Assembly (NCBI RefSeq): GCF_003031405.1
Contig: NZ_CP020469.1
Span: 1,612,001 to 1,676,000 of the forward strand
Length of the DNA stretch: 64,000 nucleotides
Source of the DNA: Halomonas sp. 'Soap Lake #6'
Lineage (GTDB): Bacteria > Pseudomonadota > Gammaproteobacteria > Pseudomonadales > Halomonadaceae
Direction: 5' to 3'
Under the pieces are notes generated by a model. That model saw only the letters and a list, made by a program, of their open reading frames with translations. It did no database searches and was not told where the DNA came from. How positions within the stretch are numbered: the stretch's first letter is position 1; the number at the start of each line of letters is the position of its first letter. Position numbers and translations under genes: made by a program. This document shows positions 1 through 9,259 of this stretch, one piece after another.

Positions 1-175
1 TCACGGTGTGACTAACGCCGACCAGGTAAATAAAATCACCACGGCATTAATGATGCTAGACGGTGTTGATAGCGTTGAAGTAGGGCGCTATGGCGCTGAG
101 GTAGAAGGGCGTGCCAAGCGTGAGGCTCTTATAAAAGCCATTGAGAAGCTTAACTTAGGGGTAAAGGTATCATAA
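1..175 (+). CDS. HMA-like (copper-chaperone fold) protein, 3' end only
   Basis: Only the last 57 codons are in the window, read in the frame starting at base 2 and ending with TAA at 173-175. The pattern (GVTNADQ, then LMMLDGVDSVEV, then an ALIKAIEKLNLGVKV tail) matches the beta-alpha-beta-beta-alpha-beta layout of heavy-metal-associated domains such as CopZ. The usual T-C-x-x-C metal site is replaced by T-N-A-D-Q, so both metal-binding cysteines are absent in this copy. The stop codon shares one base with the ATG of the OsmC-like gene (TAATG), so the two are probably translated together. Function is inferred from fold likeness only; without cysteines a metal chaperone role is doubtful. Confidence 0.6.
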   Translation, partial: HGVTNADQVNKITTALMMLDGVDSVEVGRYGAEVEGRAKREALIKAIEKLNLGVKVS

Positions 176-582
176 TGCATAAGCCCATCACTATCATCAG
201 CCAGCGCAATCATGTTTTTCGTCAACGAGTTGAGATCGATGATTTAGACGCGCTGTATGCGGATGTGCCGCCAATAGTGGGTGGAGAAGGCAGTGCACCG
301 GACCCGCATGATTACTTCGATATCGCGCTAGGCACTTGTAAAGCGATTACTGTACAGATGTACGCGAAGCGTAAAGAGTGGCCTCTAGAGGGGGTCACCG
401 TAAAGGTTCAGCGTGATGATAGCCAGGAAAAGAAGGGGATCTATAAGTTAGCTGTTACGTTAGTGCTGCACGGTATTGACGATCCAGAGCAGCGTGCCAA
501 GCTTGAAGCGATTAGCCATCGCTGCCCTATTCAGCGATTAATGACCCAAGCTACAGTAGAAATTGAGACGCACATCGAATAG
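175..582 (+). CDS. OsmC family protein
   Basis: The 135-residue product matches the OsmC/Ohr-like fold: a central helix with a cysteine ([15 protein letters not shown], about residue 57) and a second cysteine near residue 112 (SHRCPIQ), followed by a short beta-rich end. In the family these two cysteines form a peroxidatic/resolving pair that reduces organic hydroperoxides, but many YhfA-type members have no proven substrate. The gene overlaps the stop of the HMA-like gene by one base, suggesting one transcript. No signal peptide is seen, so it should act in the cytoplasm. Family call is firm; substrate is not known. Confidence 0.85.
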   Translation: MHKPITIISQRNHVFRQRVEIDDLDALYADVPPIVGGEGSAPDPHDYFDIALGTCKAITVQMYAKRKEWPLEGVTVKVQRDDSQEKKGIYKLAVTLVLHGIDDPEQRAKLEAISHRCPIQRLMTQATVEIETHIE

Positions 583-625
583 CGCTGCATACTGGGGTAC
601 TCCCACCCTAATAAAAGGAGAGAAG

Positions 626-2650
626 ATGAGCAAGGAGTTTAGGCTGCAGTCAAAATTTAAGCCTGCCGGTGACCAGCCAACGGCAATACGCAGCTTAATC
701 AGCGGGCTGGAGTCGGGGCTTGCCCATCAGACCCTGCTGGGGGTGACTGGCTCGGGTAAAACATTCACGGTGGCTAACGTAGTGCAGCAACTACAGCGGC
801 CGACTATCGTGATGGCGCCTAATAAGACTCTTGCTGCTCAGCTTTACGGGGAGTTTAAGTCCTTTTTTCCAGACAATGCAGTTGAGTACTTTGTCTCTTA
901 CTATGACTACTATCAGCCGGAAGCATATGTGCCTTCTTCTGATACATTTATCGAGAAAGATGCATCGATTAACGACCATATCGAACAAATGCGGCTTTCT
1001 GCCACTAAGGCACTGCTGGAGAGGCGTGATGCATTAATTGTTGTCTCTGTTTCGGCTATTTATGGCCTGGGCGACCCAGAACAATATTTAAAAATGCGTC
1101 TGCACTTTAGTCGAGGTGAGCTGATTGATCAGCGCGCTTTTTTACGTCGCTTGGCAGAGCTGCAATACACCCGCAATGATATGGACTTTCGGCGGGGTAC
1201 CTATCGGGTACGTGGTGATGTCATTGATATTTTTCCCGCAGACTCTGACGAAGAGGCTGTACGCGTTGAGCTATTCGATAATGAAATAGACTCGATTCGC
1301 CTATTTGACCCACTCACTGGTGATGTACGTGGGCAGGTAGCGCGCATGACTATCTATCCTAAATCCCACTATGTCACCCCGCGTGAGACGATTTTAGGTG
1401 CCATTGACGCTATCAAAGAGGAGCTTAAAGGGCGCTTGGAGTGGTTGCGTAAACACGACCGCTTAGTAGAAGCTCAGCGCTTGGAGCAGCGCACCCTATA
1501 CGATATTGAAATGATGCTGGAGCTGGGCTATTGCAACGGTATTGAAAACTACTCGCGTTACTTATCCGGCCGTGCACCAGGCGAGCCACCGCCGACATTC
1601 TTTGATTATTTACCAGATGATGCGCTGCTCTTTATTGATGAGTCTCACGTCAGCGTCCCCCAAGTGGGGGGGATGTATAAAGGCGACCGCTCTCGTAAAG
1701 AGACGCTAGTCGAGTATGGCTTCCGCCTCCCTTCGGCGTTGGATAACCGGCCAATGAAGTTTGAGGAGTGGGAAGCGATAAGCCCGCAGACAATTTTTGT
1801 CTCAGCTACGCCAGGGCCTTATGAGGCGGAGCACACGAGCCAGATTGTGGAGCAGGTGGTGAGGCCGACGGGGCTTTTAGACCCAGAAATAGAAGTACGC
1901 CCAGCAAGCACACAAGTAGATGATCTGCTTTCTGAAATTGGTTTGCGCACTGCCGTTGGCGAGCGAGTGCTTGTGACTACGTTGACCAAACGTATGTCCG
2001 AAGATCTCACCGAATATCTTGATGAGCATGGTATCCGTGTGCGTTATTTACACTCCGATATTGATACGGTGGAACGCGTTGAGATTATTCGTGATTTGCG
2101 GCTTGGTAAATTCGATGTCCTCGTGGGTATCAACCTGCTTCGCGAAGGATTGGATTTGCCCGAAGTGTCACTGGTGGCAATTCTGGATGCAGATAAAGAG
2201 GGCTTTTTACGCTCAGAACGTTCGCTGATTCAAACGATTGGGCGTGCTGCCCGTAATGCTAACGGTAAAGCGATTTTATACGGTGACAGAGTTACCGATT
2301 CAATGCGGAAAGCCATCGATGAGACCGAGCGCCGCCGTGCAAAACAGACTGCCCATAACGAAGAGCATGGCATTACGCCAACTACGGTGACGCGCTCAGT
2401 GGCAGATATTCTTGAGGCCTCTCAAGCACCGGGTAAGAAAAGTAGCCGCCGTCGCGGCAATGAGCGGAAAGTGGCGGAAAGTGCCGCTGAGTATGATGTG
2501 GCTAGCATGTCTTCAAAAGACTTGTTAGGGGCGATTAGCAAGCTTGAAGATGCGATGTTTGAAGCGGCACAGAACCTTGAGTTTGAAGAAGCCGCAAGGC
2601 TACGCGATCAACTCCACCGGATGAAAGAGCAGCAGCTGGCGCTGGGGTAA
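626..2650 (+). CDS. uvrB: Excinuclease ABC subunit UvrB
   Basis: The 674-residue protein is the damage-verifying helicase-like subunit of nucleotide excision repair; it takes DNA handed over by UvrA and recruits UvrC. Visible motifs are Walker A ([14 protein letters not shown], about residue 40), the beta-hairpin region with the [12 protein letters not shown] motif, the DESH box (about residue 338), helicase motifs V-VI ([14 protein letters not shown] and QTIGRAARN), and a C-terminal UVR coiled-coil (about 635-670) that binds UvrC. The start at 626 was chosen because a strong AAAGGAGAG site lies just upstream; an ATG 63 bases earlier overlaps the OsmC-like gene and adds unrelated residues. 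Length is normal for UvrB. Confidence 0.97.
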   Translation: MSKEFRLQSKFKPAGDQPTAIRSLISGLESGLAHQTLLGVTGSGKTFTVANVVQQLQRPTIVMAPNKTLAAQLYGEFKSFFPDNAVEYFVSYYDYYQPEAYVPSSDTFIEKDASINDHIEQMRLSATKALLERRDALIVVSVSAIYGLGDPEQYLKMRLHFSRGELIDQRAFLRRLAELQYTRNDMDFRRGTYRVRGDVIDIFPADSDEEAVRVELFDNEIDSIRLFDPLTGDVRGQVARMTIYPKSHYVTPRETILGAIDAIKEELKGRLEWLRKHDRLVEAQRLEQRTLYDIEMMLELGYCNGIENYSRYLSGRAPGEPPPTFFDYLPDDALLFIDESHVSVPQVGGMYKGDRSRKETLVEYGFRLPSALDNRPMKFEEWEAISPQTIFVSATPGPYEAEHTSQIVEQVVRPTGLLDPEIEVRPASTQVDDLLSEIGLRTAVGERVLVTTLTKRMSEDLTEYLDEHGIRVRYLHSDIDTVERVEIIRDLRLGKFDVLVGINLLREGLDLPEVSLVAILDADKEGFLRSERSLIQTIGRAARNANGKAILYGDRVTDSMRKAIDETERRRAKQTAHNEEHGITPTTVTRSVADILEASQAPGKKSSRRRGNERKVAESAAEYDVASMSSKDLLGAISKLEDAMFEAAQNLEFEEAARLRDQLHRMKEQQLALG

Positions 2651-2707
2651 TGACGGTGCTGGGGTGAAGGGCTCTCAAGCAAGAAAGCTCTGTGCGCGGC
2701 TAATCCA

Positions 2708-3709
2708 TCAGCGAGCTGGCAGAATTGCTAGAGTGTTGCCTGTACGATCTTGAATAGCATGCGCCTGATGTATTGTATTGGATTCTGTTGATGACAGTGA
2801 TCCATCCGGGATTTCAATCAGCCATGCTGCTGGATATGTCTCGCGCAGCCTTCTTGGGTTCAGGCGGACGGTTGAACCTGCCGCGTGCTGGAGCTCCCCG
2901 AGTTGGGTATCTCGGATTAAAAGCGCGCCACCAATCTCGTGAAGTCTTCGCATGTTGTCCAGGGTTAGGTGTGCATCTGTCAGAACTAATCCATCAACGT
3001 TGATTTCGGCATCGCTTTGTACATAAACAGTCCAGCGATCTATATCGACAAAACCGTCGGTGTAGGATTTTCCCGTGCTGGCTCGGAGTACTGTGCCAGC
3101 GGGTAATACGATTTCGTCTACAGTAGTATCCAGGGCAAGAGTGCAAGCGCTGAAAGTAGAAATCTCACCATCAGCGTTGAGGGTGAACTGAATCGGCTGG
3201 GTTGCGTCACAGTACCATCCGGCCTGAAGGCTGGTTCCTTGCCCAATCACGCGTAGGGTGGTCGGGGTGAAGCCGACTATCCTGCTATCATTTATTTTGC
3301 TACTTATGTCGCGTTCGACTCGTAGAGCTTGTATTCCTGAGATAAGTACAGGTTCGGGAAAAGAGGCGGCCTTAAACGAATCTTTCAGATTGGCGAGAGC
3401 AAGCTGGAGCTGCGTACCCGCGGGCATATCAATGTGGCCAAGTTGTTGCGGCGCCCCCAACGCTAAACGATAATTTGTGTTCGATGCACGCTGTTCCTTT
3501 GCCAGTTGAAGATAGACATCGGCTGTTTTGAATAATGTAAAAAAGGCTATGACCGTGACCAACAGGTAGACAAAAAGCTTGTAGCGGTTACTCTCCCTTT
3601 TGCGAAGAAAAACCAGTCTCAGCGTCCAAATCAACCAGACGAGTGTTGTGGAAAAAAGGGCAGCGATAGTTAGCAAAAAGCTGACTGATGGCAGGCCAAT
3701 TGGAATCAT
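2708..3709 (-). CDS. Unknown membrane-anchored protein with large periplasmic domain
   Basis: This 333-residue protein is not recognised. Two hydrophobic segments near the N-terminus (about residues 8-33 and 43-62), separated by a basic loop (RLVFLRKRESNRYK), predict two membrane helices, leaving about 260 residues probably in the periplasm. That part is rich in beta-like stretches and carries the phrase PAGT twice (MPAGTQLQL and LPAGTVLRA), hinting at a repeated beta module. It has two isolated cysteines (WYCDAT and FSACTLAL) that could form a disulfide. The start at 3709 is the ATG after a TTG; an AAGG lies upstream. It sits alone, convergent with uvrB and divergent from the fumarase gene. 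Confidence 0.7.
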   Translation of the reverse strand: MIPIGLPSVSFLLTIAALFSTTLVWLIWTLRLVFLRKRESNRYKLFVYLLVTVIAFFTLFKTADVYLQLAKEQRASNTNYRLALGAPQQLGHIDMPAGTQLQLALANLKDSFKAASFPEPVLISGIQALRVERDISSKINDSRIVGFTPTTLRVIGQGTSLQAGWYCDATQPIQFTLNADGEISTFSACTLALDTTVDEIVLPAGTVLRASTGKSYTDGFVDIDRWTVYVQSDAEINVDGLVLTDAHLTLDNMRRLHEIGGALLIRDTQLGELQHAAGSTVRLNPRRLRETYPAAWLIEIPDGSLSSTESNTIHQAHAIQDRTGNTLAILPAR

Positions 3710-3986
3710 CAAAAAATACCTTTTAGTCTGTTTATTCTGCTGGCAACGCTACAGTTTAGGCCATGTTTGTGCTCTGGCAGAACTATAATTTATACCGTTA
3801 TCATGAGTGTTCTTCCAAACTCAGACCAAAGCGCTAGAGTTTATCACTCACAACGGACGTAGAGCGGCTGCCGCTCAAGGGGCAATACGGTATACTTCCT
3901 CGACACTTGGATGGTCACTTATTAGTCAAACGTAGCATAAACGACTAAGGCCATAGAAAAGACGATAACCGAGGAGCTGTTTGACC

Positions 3987-5492
3987 ATGACCGTGATCCG
4001 CCAGGACGACGTGATACAAAGCGTTGCCGATGCTCTGCAGTACATCTCTTACTATCATCCGAAAGACTTCATTGATGCCATGGCGGCCGCTTACGAGCGA
4101 GAGGAAAACCCCGCAGCCAAAGATGCCATTGCACAAATTCTTATTAACTCGCGCATGTGTGCCACTGGGCACCGGCCTATTTGTCAAGATACTGGGATTG
4201 TGACAGTGTTCGTTCATGTGGGCATGAATGTCACATGGGATGCCGAGCTGAGCCTCGATGATATGATTAACGAAGGCGTACGCCGTGCATATCAGTTGCC
4301 GGATAACATACTGCGTGCTTCTGTGCTTGCTGATCCTGACGGTAAGCGAGCAAATACCAAAGACAACACGCCAGCGATTATTCACCACTCAATTGTTCCT
4401 GGCGATAAGGTTGATATTCACGTGGCCGCCAAGGGCGGTGGCAGTGAGGCAAAATCTAAGTTTGCGATGCTAAACCCATCCGACAGTGTCGTAGACTGGG
4501 TGATGGAGCAGTTGCCTAAAATGGGCGCAGGCTGGTGTCCGCCTGGTATGCTGGGAATTGGTATCGGTGGTACCGCCGAAAAGGCGATGATGATTGCCAA
4601 AGAAGCGCTACTCGACCCTATTGATATTCAAGATTTGCAGGAGCGTGGCCCTAGTAACCGTGCTGAAGAACTGCGCCTGGAGCTGTTCGATAAAGTGAAT
4701 AAAAGCGGTATCGGCGCTCAAGGCTTAGGTGGTTTAACCACGGTGCTGGATATTAAGGTTAAAGACTATCCAACCCATGCGGCCAATAAGCCTGTGGCGA
4801 TTATTCCCAACTGCGCCGCCACCCGTCATGCGCATTTCACGCTTGATGGTAGCGGCCCAGTGGCACTTCCTGCTCCCAAACTTGAAGACTGGCCAGAGAT
4901 TACTCGAGAGGCAGGGGACAACGTTAAACGCGTAAATCTGGATACGGTAACGCCAGAAGAGGTTCAGACCTGGCAGCCGGGTGATACCCTTCTGTTAAAC
5001 GGCAAGTTATTAACCGGCCGGGATGCAGCGCACAAGCGTATGGTAGATATGATCGCCAAAGGCGAGCCCCTGCCAGTCGATATGCGCGGTCGATTTATCT
5101 ACTATGTAGGACCAGTAGACCCTGTTGGTGATGAAGTTGTTGGCCCTGCTGGCCCAACGACCGCAACGCGAATGGACAAATTTACGCGTACAATGCTGGA
5201 AGAGACTGGTTTGCTTGGTATGGTGGGTAAAGCTGAGCGCGGCCAGGCGGCTATTGACGCGATTCGTGACAACCAGGCTGTTTATCTGATGGCTGTCGGT
5301 GGTTCTGCGTATCTAGTGGCGCAAGCGATCAAGAAGTCTCGAGTTGTTGGCTTTGAAGACTTGGGTATGGAGGCTATCTATGAGTTTGAAGTTGAAGATA
5401 TGCCGGTAACCGTTGCAGTGGACAGCTTAGGGACGTCTGTCCATCAAACAGGTCCCGCCAAGTGGAAAGAGATTATTGCCCAGTCGGCTTAA
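3987..5492 (+). CDS. fumA: Class I (4Fe-4S) fumarate hydratase
   Basis: The 501-residue protein hydrates fumarate to malate in the TCA cycle. It is the iron-sulfur, oxygen-sensitive type: the N-terminal half carries CATGHRPICQDTG with a candidate cluster cysteine, a further cysteine lies in GAGWCPPGMLG, and the region around NCAATRHAHF supplies the third typical position; the C-terminal half has the fumarase beta-domain phrase GPAGPTTATRMDKFT. ATG at 3987 has GAGGAG ten bases upstream; a TTG six bases earlier is too close to that site. A strong terminator follows at once, so this is a single-gene unit. Assignment as fumarase rather than tartrate dehydratase rests on length and overall match. 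Confidence 0.93.
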   Translation: MTVIRQDDVIQSVADALQYISYYHPKDFIDAMAAAYEREENPAAKDAIAQILINSRMCATGHRPICQDTGIVTVFVHVGMNVTWDAELSLDDMINEGVRRAYQLPDNILRASVLADPDGKRANTKDNTPAIIHHSIVPGDKVDIHVAAKGGGSEAKSKFAMLNPSDSVVDWVMEQLPKMGAGWCPPGMLGIGIGGTAEKAMMIAKEALLDPIDIQDLQERGPSNRAEELRLELFDKVNKSGIGAQGLGGLTTVLDIKVKDYPTHAANKPVAIIPNCAATRHAHFTLDGSGPVALPAPKLEDWPEITREAGDNVKRVNLDTVTPEEVQTWQPGDTLLLNGKLLTGRDAAHKRMVDMIAKGEPLPVDMRGRFIYYVGPVDPVGDEVVGPAGPTTATRMDKFTRTMLEETGLLGMVGKAERGQAAIDAIRDNQAVYLMAVGGSAYLVAQAIKKSRVVGFEDLGMEAIYEFEVEDMPVTVAVDSLGTSVHQTGPAKWKEIIAQSA

Positions 5493-5527
5493 AGACTCGC
5501 TTACGGATTAGGCAATAATACATAAAG

Positions 5528-5552
5528 AAGCCCCGTCTCATGCGGGGCTTTT
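5528..5552 (+). terminator. Intrinsic terminator after the fumarase gene
   Basis: AAGCCCCG and CGGGGCTT form a perfect 8-bp stem with a 7-base loop, followed by a short T run. It lies 35 bases after the fumarase stop codon. Confidence 0.9.
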
Positions 5553-5611
5553 ATGCATAGGCAGCAAACGAAACAAATAAGGGATCCCTGGCGTATGGCG
5601 AGGAATAGTCA

Positions 5612-7030
5612 ATGACCTCATGGTTATTAGGGACAGGCATAATGCTGATACACGTGCTCGGCATCGTGTCAGCAATAATGGCACTTATGTCTAGCCGCAC
5701 TTCTCAAGGGGCAGTTGCATGGATCATTTCATTGCTTACCTTTCCTTATGTGGCTTTGCCAGCTTATTGGTTTTTCGGGCGTCCACGGTTTTACGGCTAC
5801 GTATCGGCACGGGGCGCCCGCGATAATGTATTGAGGCGTGTACTAGCGCGTTATCGTAATAATGTTAAGCCCCATGTTGCTTTGCCAAAGAATGCTGATA
5901 TACACGCAGTGGAACAGCTGGCAATGATGCCTTTAACCAAAGGCAATAGTGCAGAGCTTTTAATTGATGGAAAGGCCACCTTCGAAAGCCTCTTTGCAGG
6001 AATAGATAATGCACAACACTATTTGCTGCTACAGTTTTTTATCGTTCGTGACGATGAGTTGGGGCGGCGTTTGCAGAGTCATTTAATTCGAGCGGCACAG
6101 CGGGGTGTGCGTGTTTACTTTCTTTATGATGAAGTGGGTAGCCGAAATCTCAGCCAGGGATATTTCAAGGATCTGACAAAAGAGGGCGTTGAAGCTAAAG
6201 CTTTTCGTTCTTCTCGTGGCTTTAAGCATCGTTTCCAACTGAACTTCCGTAACCATCGAAAAATCATGGTAACCGATGGCAAAAAAGGCTGGATTGGTGG
6301 TTTTAACGTTGGGGTAGAGTACCTAGGTGAGGATCCTCGTCATGGTGCGTGGCGTGATACCCACTTAGCTCTTCAAGGACCAAGTGTGTTAGGCCTACAA
6401 GAGGCTTTTTGGGAAGATTGGCACTGGGCAACGAATGAGGTAATAACGCTTAATTGGCATGCGGAAATACATCCCCAGGAAGATCATCAGGTAGTTATTG
6501 TTCCCTCAGGGCCTGCTGATAAACAGGACACGGCCAGCCTATTAATTCAGCAGCTAATTCATAGCGCGAATGAGAGATTGTGGGTTACTAGTCCCTATTT
6601 TGTGCCGGACCAAGGTGTGCAAGATGCGCTTCGTCTAGCAGCTATGCGTGGGCTTGACGTGCGGGTAATGATCCCTGAACGGCCAGATCACTTGCTGGTG
6701 TTCTTGTCCGCATTTTCATTTTTGCCTGATATGTTGAGAGCTGGAGTAAAAATATACCGTTACCTTCCTGGTTTTCTACATCAAAAAGTCATTTTAATCG
6801 ACAATGAGGCAGCAACCGTCGGTACAATCAACTTGGATAATCGCTCGTTTCGACTCAATTTCGAAATAACTGCTTTCATTCCCAGCCCATCCTTTGCTGC
6901 TCAAGTGAGCGCTATGCTGGAAGAGGATTTTGCGCACTGCCGACGCGTTACGATGGATGAAATAAACCAACGACCTATGTGGAAAAAGGTCATATCACGG
7001 GCTGCTTACTTGACCGCGCCAATCCAGTAA
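5612..7030 (+). CDS. cls: Cardiolipin synthase (phospholipase D family)
   Basis: The 472-residue protein condenses phosphatidylglycerol molecules to cardiolipin at the inner membrane. Two N-terminal membrane helices (about residues 4-22 and 33-53) are followed by two PLD domains, each with an HKD motif: HRKIMVTD (about residue 216) and HQKVILID (about residue 392), the second followed by the typical GTINLDNRSF. This layout and length match ClsA-type bacterial synthases. A GAGG lies upstream of the ATG. In halophiles cardiolipin content usually rises with salt, so a role in osmotic adaptation is a reasonable inference but nothing regulatory is visible here. Confidence 0.94.
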   Translation: MTSWLLGTGIMLIHVLGIVSAIMALMSSRTSQGAVAWIISLLTFPYVALPAYWFFGRPRFYGYVSARGARDNVLRRVLARYRNNVKPHVALPKNADIHAVEQLAMMPLTKGNSAELLIDGKATFESLFAGIDNAQHYLLLQFFIVRDDELGRRLQSHLIRAAQRGVRVYFLYDEVGSRNLSQGYFKDLTKEGVEAKAFRSSRGFKHRFQLNFRNHRKIMVTDGKKGWIGGFNVGVEYLGEDPRHGAWRDTHLALQGPSVLGLQEAFWEDWHWATNEVITLNWHAEIHPQEDHQVVIVPSGPADKQDTASLLIQQLIHSANERLWVTSPYFVPDQGVQDALRLAAMRGLDVRVMIPERPDHLLVFLSAFSFLPDMLRAGVKIYRYLPGFLHQKVILIDNEAATVGTINLDNRSFRLNFEITAFIPSPSFAAQVSAMLEEDFAHCRRVTMDEINQRPMWKKVISRAAYLTAPIQ

Positions 7031-7081
7031 TCAAAAAAGCACCGTAAACAGCTTAGTATGGTTGGGCACAAGGAGTTTTGG

Positions 7082-7999
7082 GTGAATTTAGAAACAAAAT
7101 GGCTAGAAGACTTTGTCGCATTGGCTAATACACGTAGCTTTTCTGCATCAGCGAAGCAACGGCATGTAACACAACCTGCCTTTAGCCGCCGGATCAGAGC
7201 GCTAGAGCAGGCTATTGGTGTAACGCTGGTCGACCGAACAACCACACCCATTGGCCTAACCTCTGAAGGCCAGCTGTTTTTGATTACTGCTCGTAACTTA
7301 GTCGAACAACTAAACGAGTCGCTAGGCCATCTTCGCGGTTTGTCGATTGCTAACGAAGCATTGGATATTGTAGCTGCCCACTCATTAGCGCTCAGTTTTT
7401 ACCCGCCGTGGATATCACGGCTTCAAAAAGGGTTAGGGGAGCTGCCAACACGCTTAGTTGCCATGAATGTAGGGGAGGCTATTCATGTGCTGCGCGAGGG
7501 TAATTGTGATCTGATGCTGGCCTATTATGATCCCTTTGCCACTATGCAGTTGGATGCGGAAATTTTCCCTTCGTTTTCTATCGGTAAGGTAAAAATGTTG
7601 CCAGTGACGTTGCCTGATGAGAATGGTAAGCCACTTTTCTCGCTGCAGCGCGATAGCTCTATTCCTTATTTAGCCTATACCCAGGGGGCTTTTTTAGGCC
7701 GTAGCGTGCGAATGCTGCTTAAGAATGACCCGCTCCGTATGAAGCTACGCACTGTCTATGAAACCGCTATGGCAGAAGGTTTGAAGGGGATGGTCTTGCA
7801 GGGTGTGGGTGTGGCTTGGATCCCTGATTTCTGTATCCGGGAAGAACTAAAAAGTGGTCGACTAGTACGAGCTGCTGATGAAAATTGGGATATTCCTCTT
7901 GAAATCCGTCTCTACCGCTGCTCGCTCGTACACAAACCTGGGGTGGAACGACTGTGGCGGCAAATGATGAAACTACCACGAGATTTCTTACAGGCTTAA
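7082..7999 (+). CDS. LysR family transcriptional regulator (HypT-like)
   Basis: The 305-residue protein has an N-terminal winged helix-turn-helix (LEDFVALANTRSFSASAKQR, about residues 8-27, then TQPAFSRRIRALE) and a LysR effector-binding domain. The wording of the HTH and the tail with WIPDFCIREEL resembles the YjiE/HypT subgroup that responds to hypochlorite in Escherichia coli; this subgroup call is tentative. The GTG start at 7082 is preferred because AAGGAG lies six bases upstream, whereas the ATG at 7058 has no clear site. It follows cls by about 50 bases on the same strand and is convergent with the NMN adenylyltransferase gene. Confidence 0.88.
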   Translation: MNLETKWLEDFVALANTRSFSASAKQRHVTQPAFSRRIRALEQAIGVTLVDRTTTPIGLTSEGQLFLITARNLVEQLNESLGHLRGLSIANEALDIVAAHSLALSFYPPWISRLQKGLGELPTRLVAMNVGEAIHVLREGNCDLMLAYYDPFATMQLDAEIFPSFSIGKVKMLPVTLPDENGKPLFSLQRDSSIPYLAYTQGAFLGRSVRMLLKNDPLRMKLRTVYETAMAEGLKGMVLQGVGVAWIPDFCIREELKSGRLVRAADENWDIPLEIRLYRCSLVHKPGVERLWRQMMKLPRDFLQA

Positions 8000-8016
8000 C
8001 CAGCAGAGCGATGATA

Positions 8017-9111
8017 CTAGAAGCCACTGAGATCAGCTGGTAAACCCAAAAAATTCTGGATAATAAAAAAATGGTCTTCAAATAAACTCTCAGGCTCTAA
8101 ATCGGCTAGCGCCACCCAGCGCGCATGGTCCCCTCCTTTAACTGGTTTAATGCGAGGGAGTTGCTGGTCTGGGCGTAAAGCGAAATAAAACGCCTCAGCC
8201 AGCGTCCGTCCCCGCCAGCTGCGGTGTGGCTCATCGAACAAGCGCTGGCCGCGCAGTGATCCTTTTAAAACGGGCTCCGGCACTTTCAGCCGTAACCGTT
8301 CCCGCAATTCTCTCAAACAGGCGTCCAGCAAACGCTCGTGAGGATTAATAAACCCTCCCGGTAGTGCAAATAAGCCCTTACCGGGAGCGGCCGTCCGTCT
8401 TACCAATAAAACGTGCCCGGATTGCACCACTACTGCACTAACAGTGACGAAAATGGGTGGGTAGGGCGCCTGAGCCCAAGCGTTGCGATATTGGTCTAAA
8501 AGTTGTTGCTCTTCTAACAGTTGATGATAGGCATCGCCCCGGCAAAAATTGGCTACTCGTTTAACCACGCCCGGAGGTAAGTCGTGATAAGCGCCAGTGC
8601 TAAGGTAGTCATCAGACGAGCCTGATGAGCGAAACAGGCGCTCACGTATCTGGCTTGCCGAAATGCCTTCTACAAGCGGTACGCTGACAGACTCCCACTG
8701 TGGGAAGAGCGATAGGTAGTAGCTGGATTGACCACGGCTTGCGCCGATTAAACCAATGCGGGGCAGTCGAGCATTAGCGGGTGTAGCCAAATCACGGACT
8801 TTGCGCTGAACATCTCTAACCCATACGTCATCGTTGTAGAGTGCGTCCAGTAAGGGGGTTATTTCAAGGCGCTGGTTGTCGCTGTCATCAAACACCGAGC
8901 GAATCATCGATTGGCGCTCGTCAAAATGCCATGGGTTCCTCAATGAGCGTGCCTGCCAAGCTGAACCCGCCAGAACGATGACTTGCCTAGCTTGCTTTAG
9001 TGCCTCATTAATGATGGCGATATGGCCCAAATGAGGAGGCTGAAAGCGGCCTATAAATACTAAACAGTCAAAGTCGTAGGCTGGAGCAGATCGAACAGCA
9101 TCCGAGGTCAT
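8017..9111 (-). CDS. nadM: Bifunctional NMN adenylyltransferase / Nudix hydrolase
   Basis: The 364-residue protein joins two enzymes. Residues about 14-190 form an NMN adenylyltransferase domain, shown by GRFQPPHLGH (nucleotide-binding GxFxPxHxGH) and ISASQIRERL (the SxxxxR motif); this makes NAD from NMN and ATP. Residues about 215-355 form a Nudix domain with GGFINPHERLLDACLRELRE. Its Nudix box departs from consensus: the second Glu of the REUxEE core is Arg and the following Gly is Arg. The same fusion is known in Francisella and cyanobacteria. The start at 9111 has AAGGAAG upstream; the longer frame reaches 9183 without a better site. It belongs to NAD salvage, but no partner gene (nadV, nadR) is nearby. 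Confidence 0.9.
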   Translation of the reverse strand: MTSDAVRSAPAYDFDCLVFIGRFQPPHLGHIAIINEALKQARQVIVLAGSAWQARSLRNPWHFDERQSMIRSVFDDSDNQRLEITPLLDALYNDDVWVRDVQRKVRDLATPANARLPRIGLIGASRGQSSYYLSLFPQWESVSVPLVEGISASQIRERLFRSSGSSDDYLSTGAYHDLPPGVVKRVANFCRGDAYHQLLEEQQLLDQYRNAWAQAPYPPIFVTVSAVVVQSGHVLLVRRTAAPGKGLFALPGGFINPHERLLDACLRELRERLRLKVPEPVLKGSLRGQRLFDEPHRSWRGRTLAEAFYFALRPDQQLPRIKPVKGGDHARWVALADLEPESLFEDHFFIIQNFLGLPADLSGF

Positions 9112-9259
9112 CGTACTTCCTTGATTGTCAGCAGAAATGAAAGCCATTATGGAGTGAGTGGTAAAGGGGTGCAATGTGATCATACCTGCGTCCGAGGCTA
9201 TGGTTAGGTATGCTTACCCATGGAACATTGGCATTCGTCATTTAAGAGAGCACTACATA

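Noticed and set aside
3945..4388. 147-codon minus-strand frame opposite the fumarase start
   Set aside because: Antisense to conserved fumarase residues; no family likeness.
9158..9259. Longer start for the YihY-family gene
   Set aside because: It would run into the divergent nadM reading frame and lacks a ribosome site.
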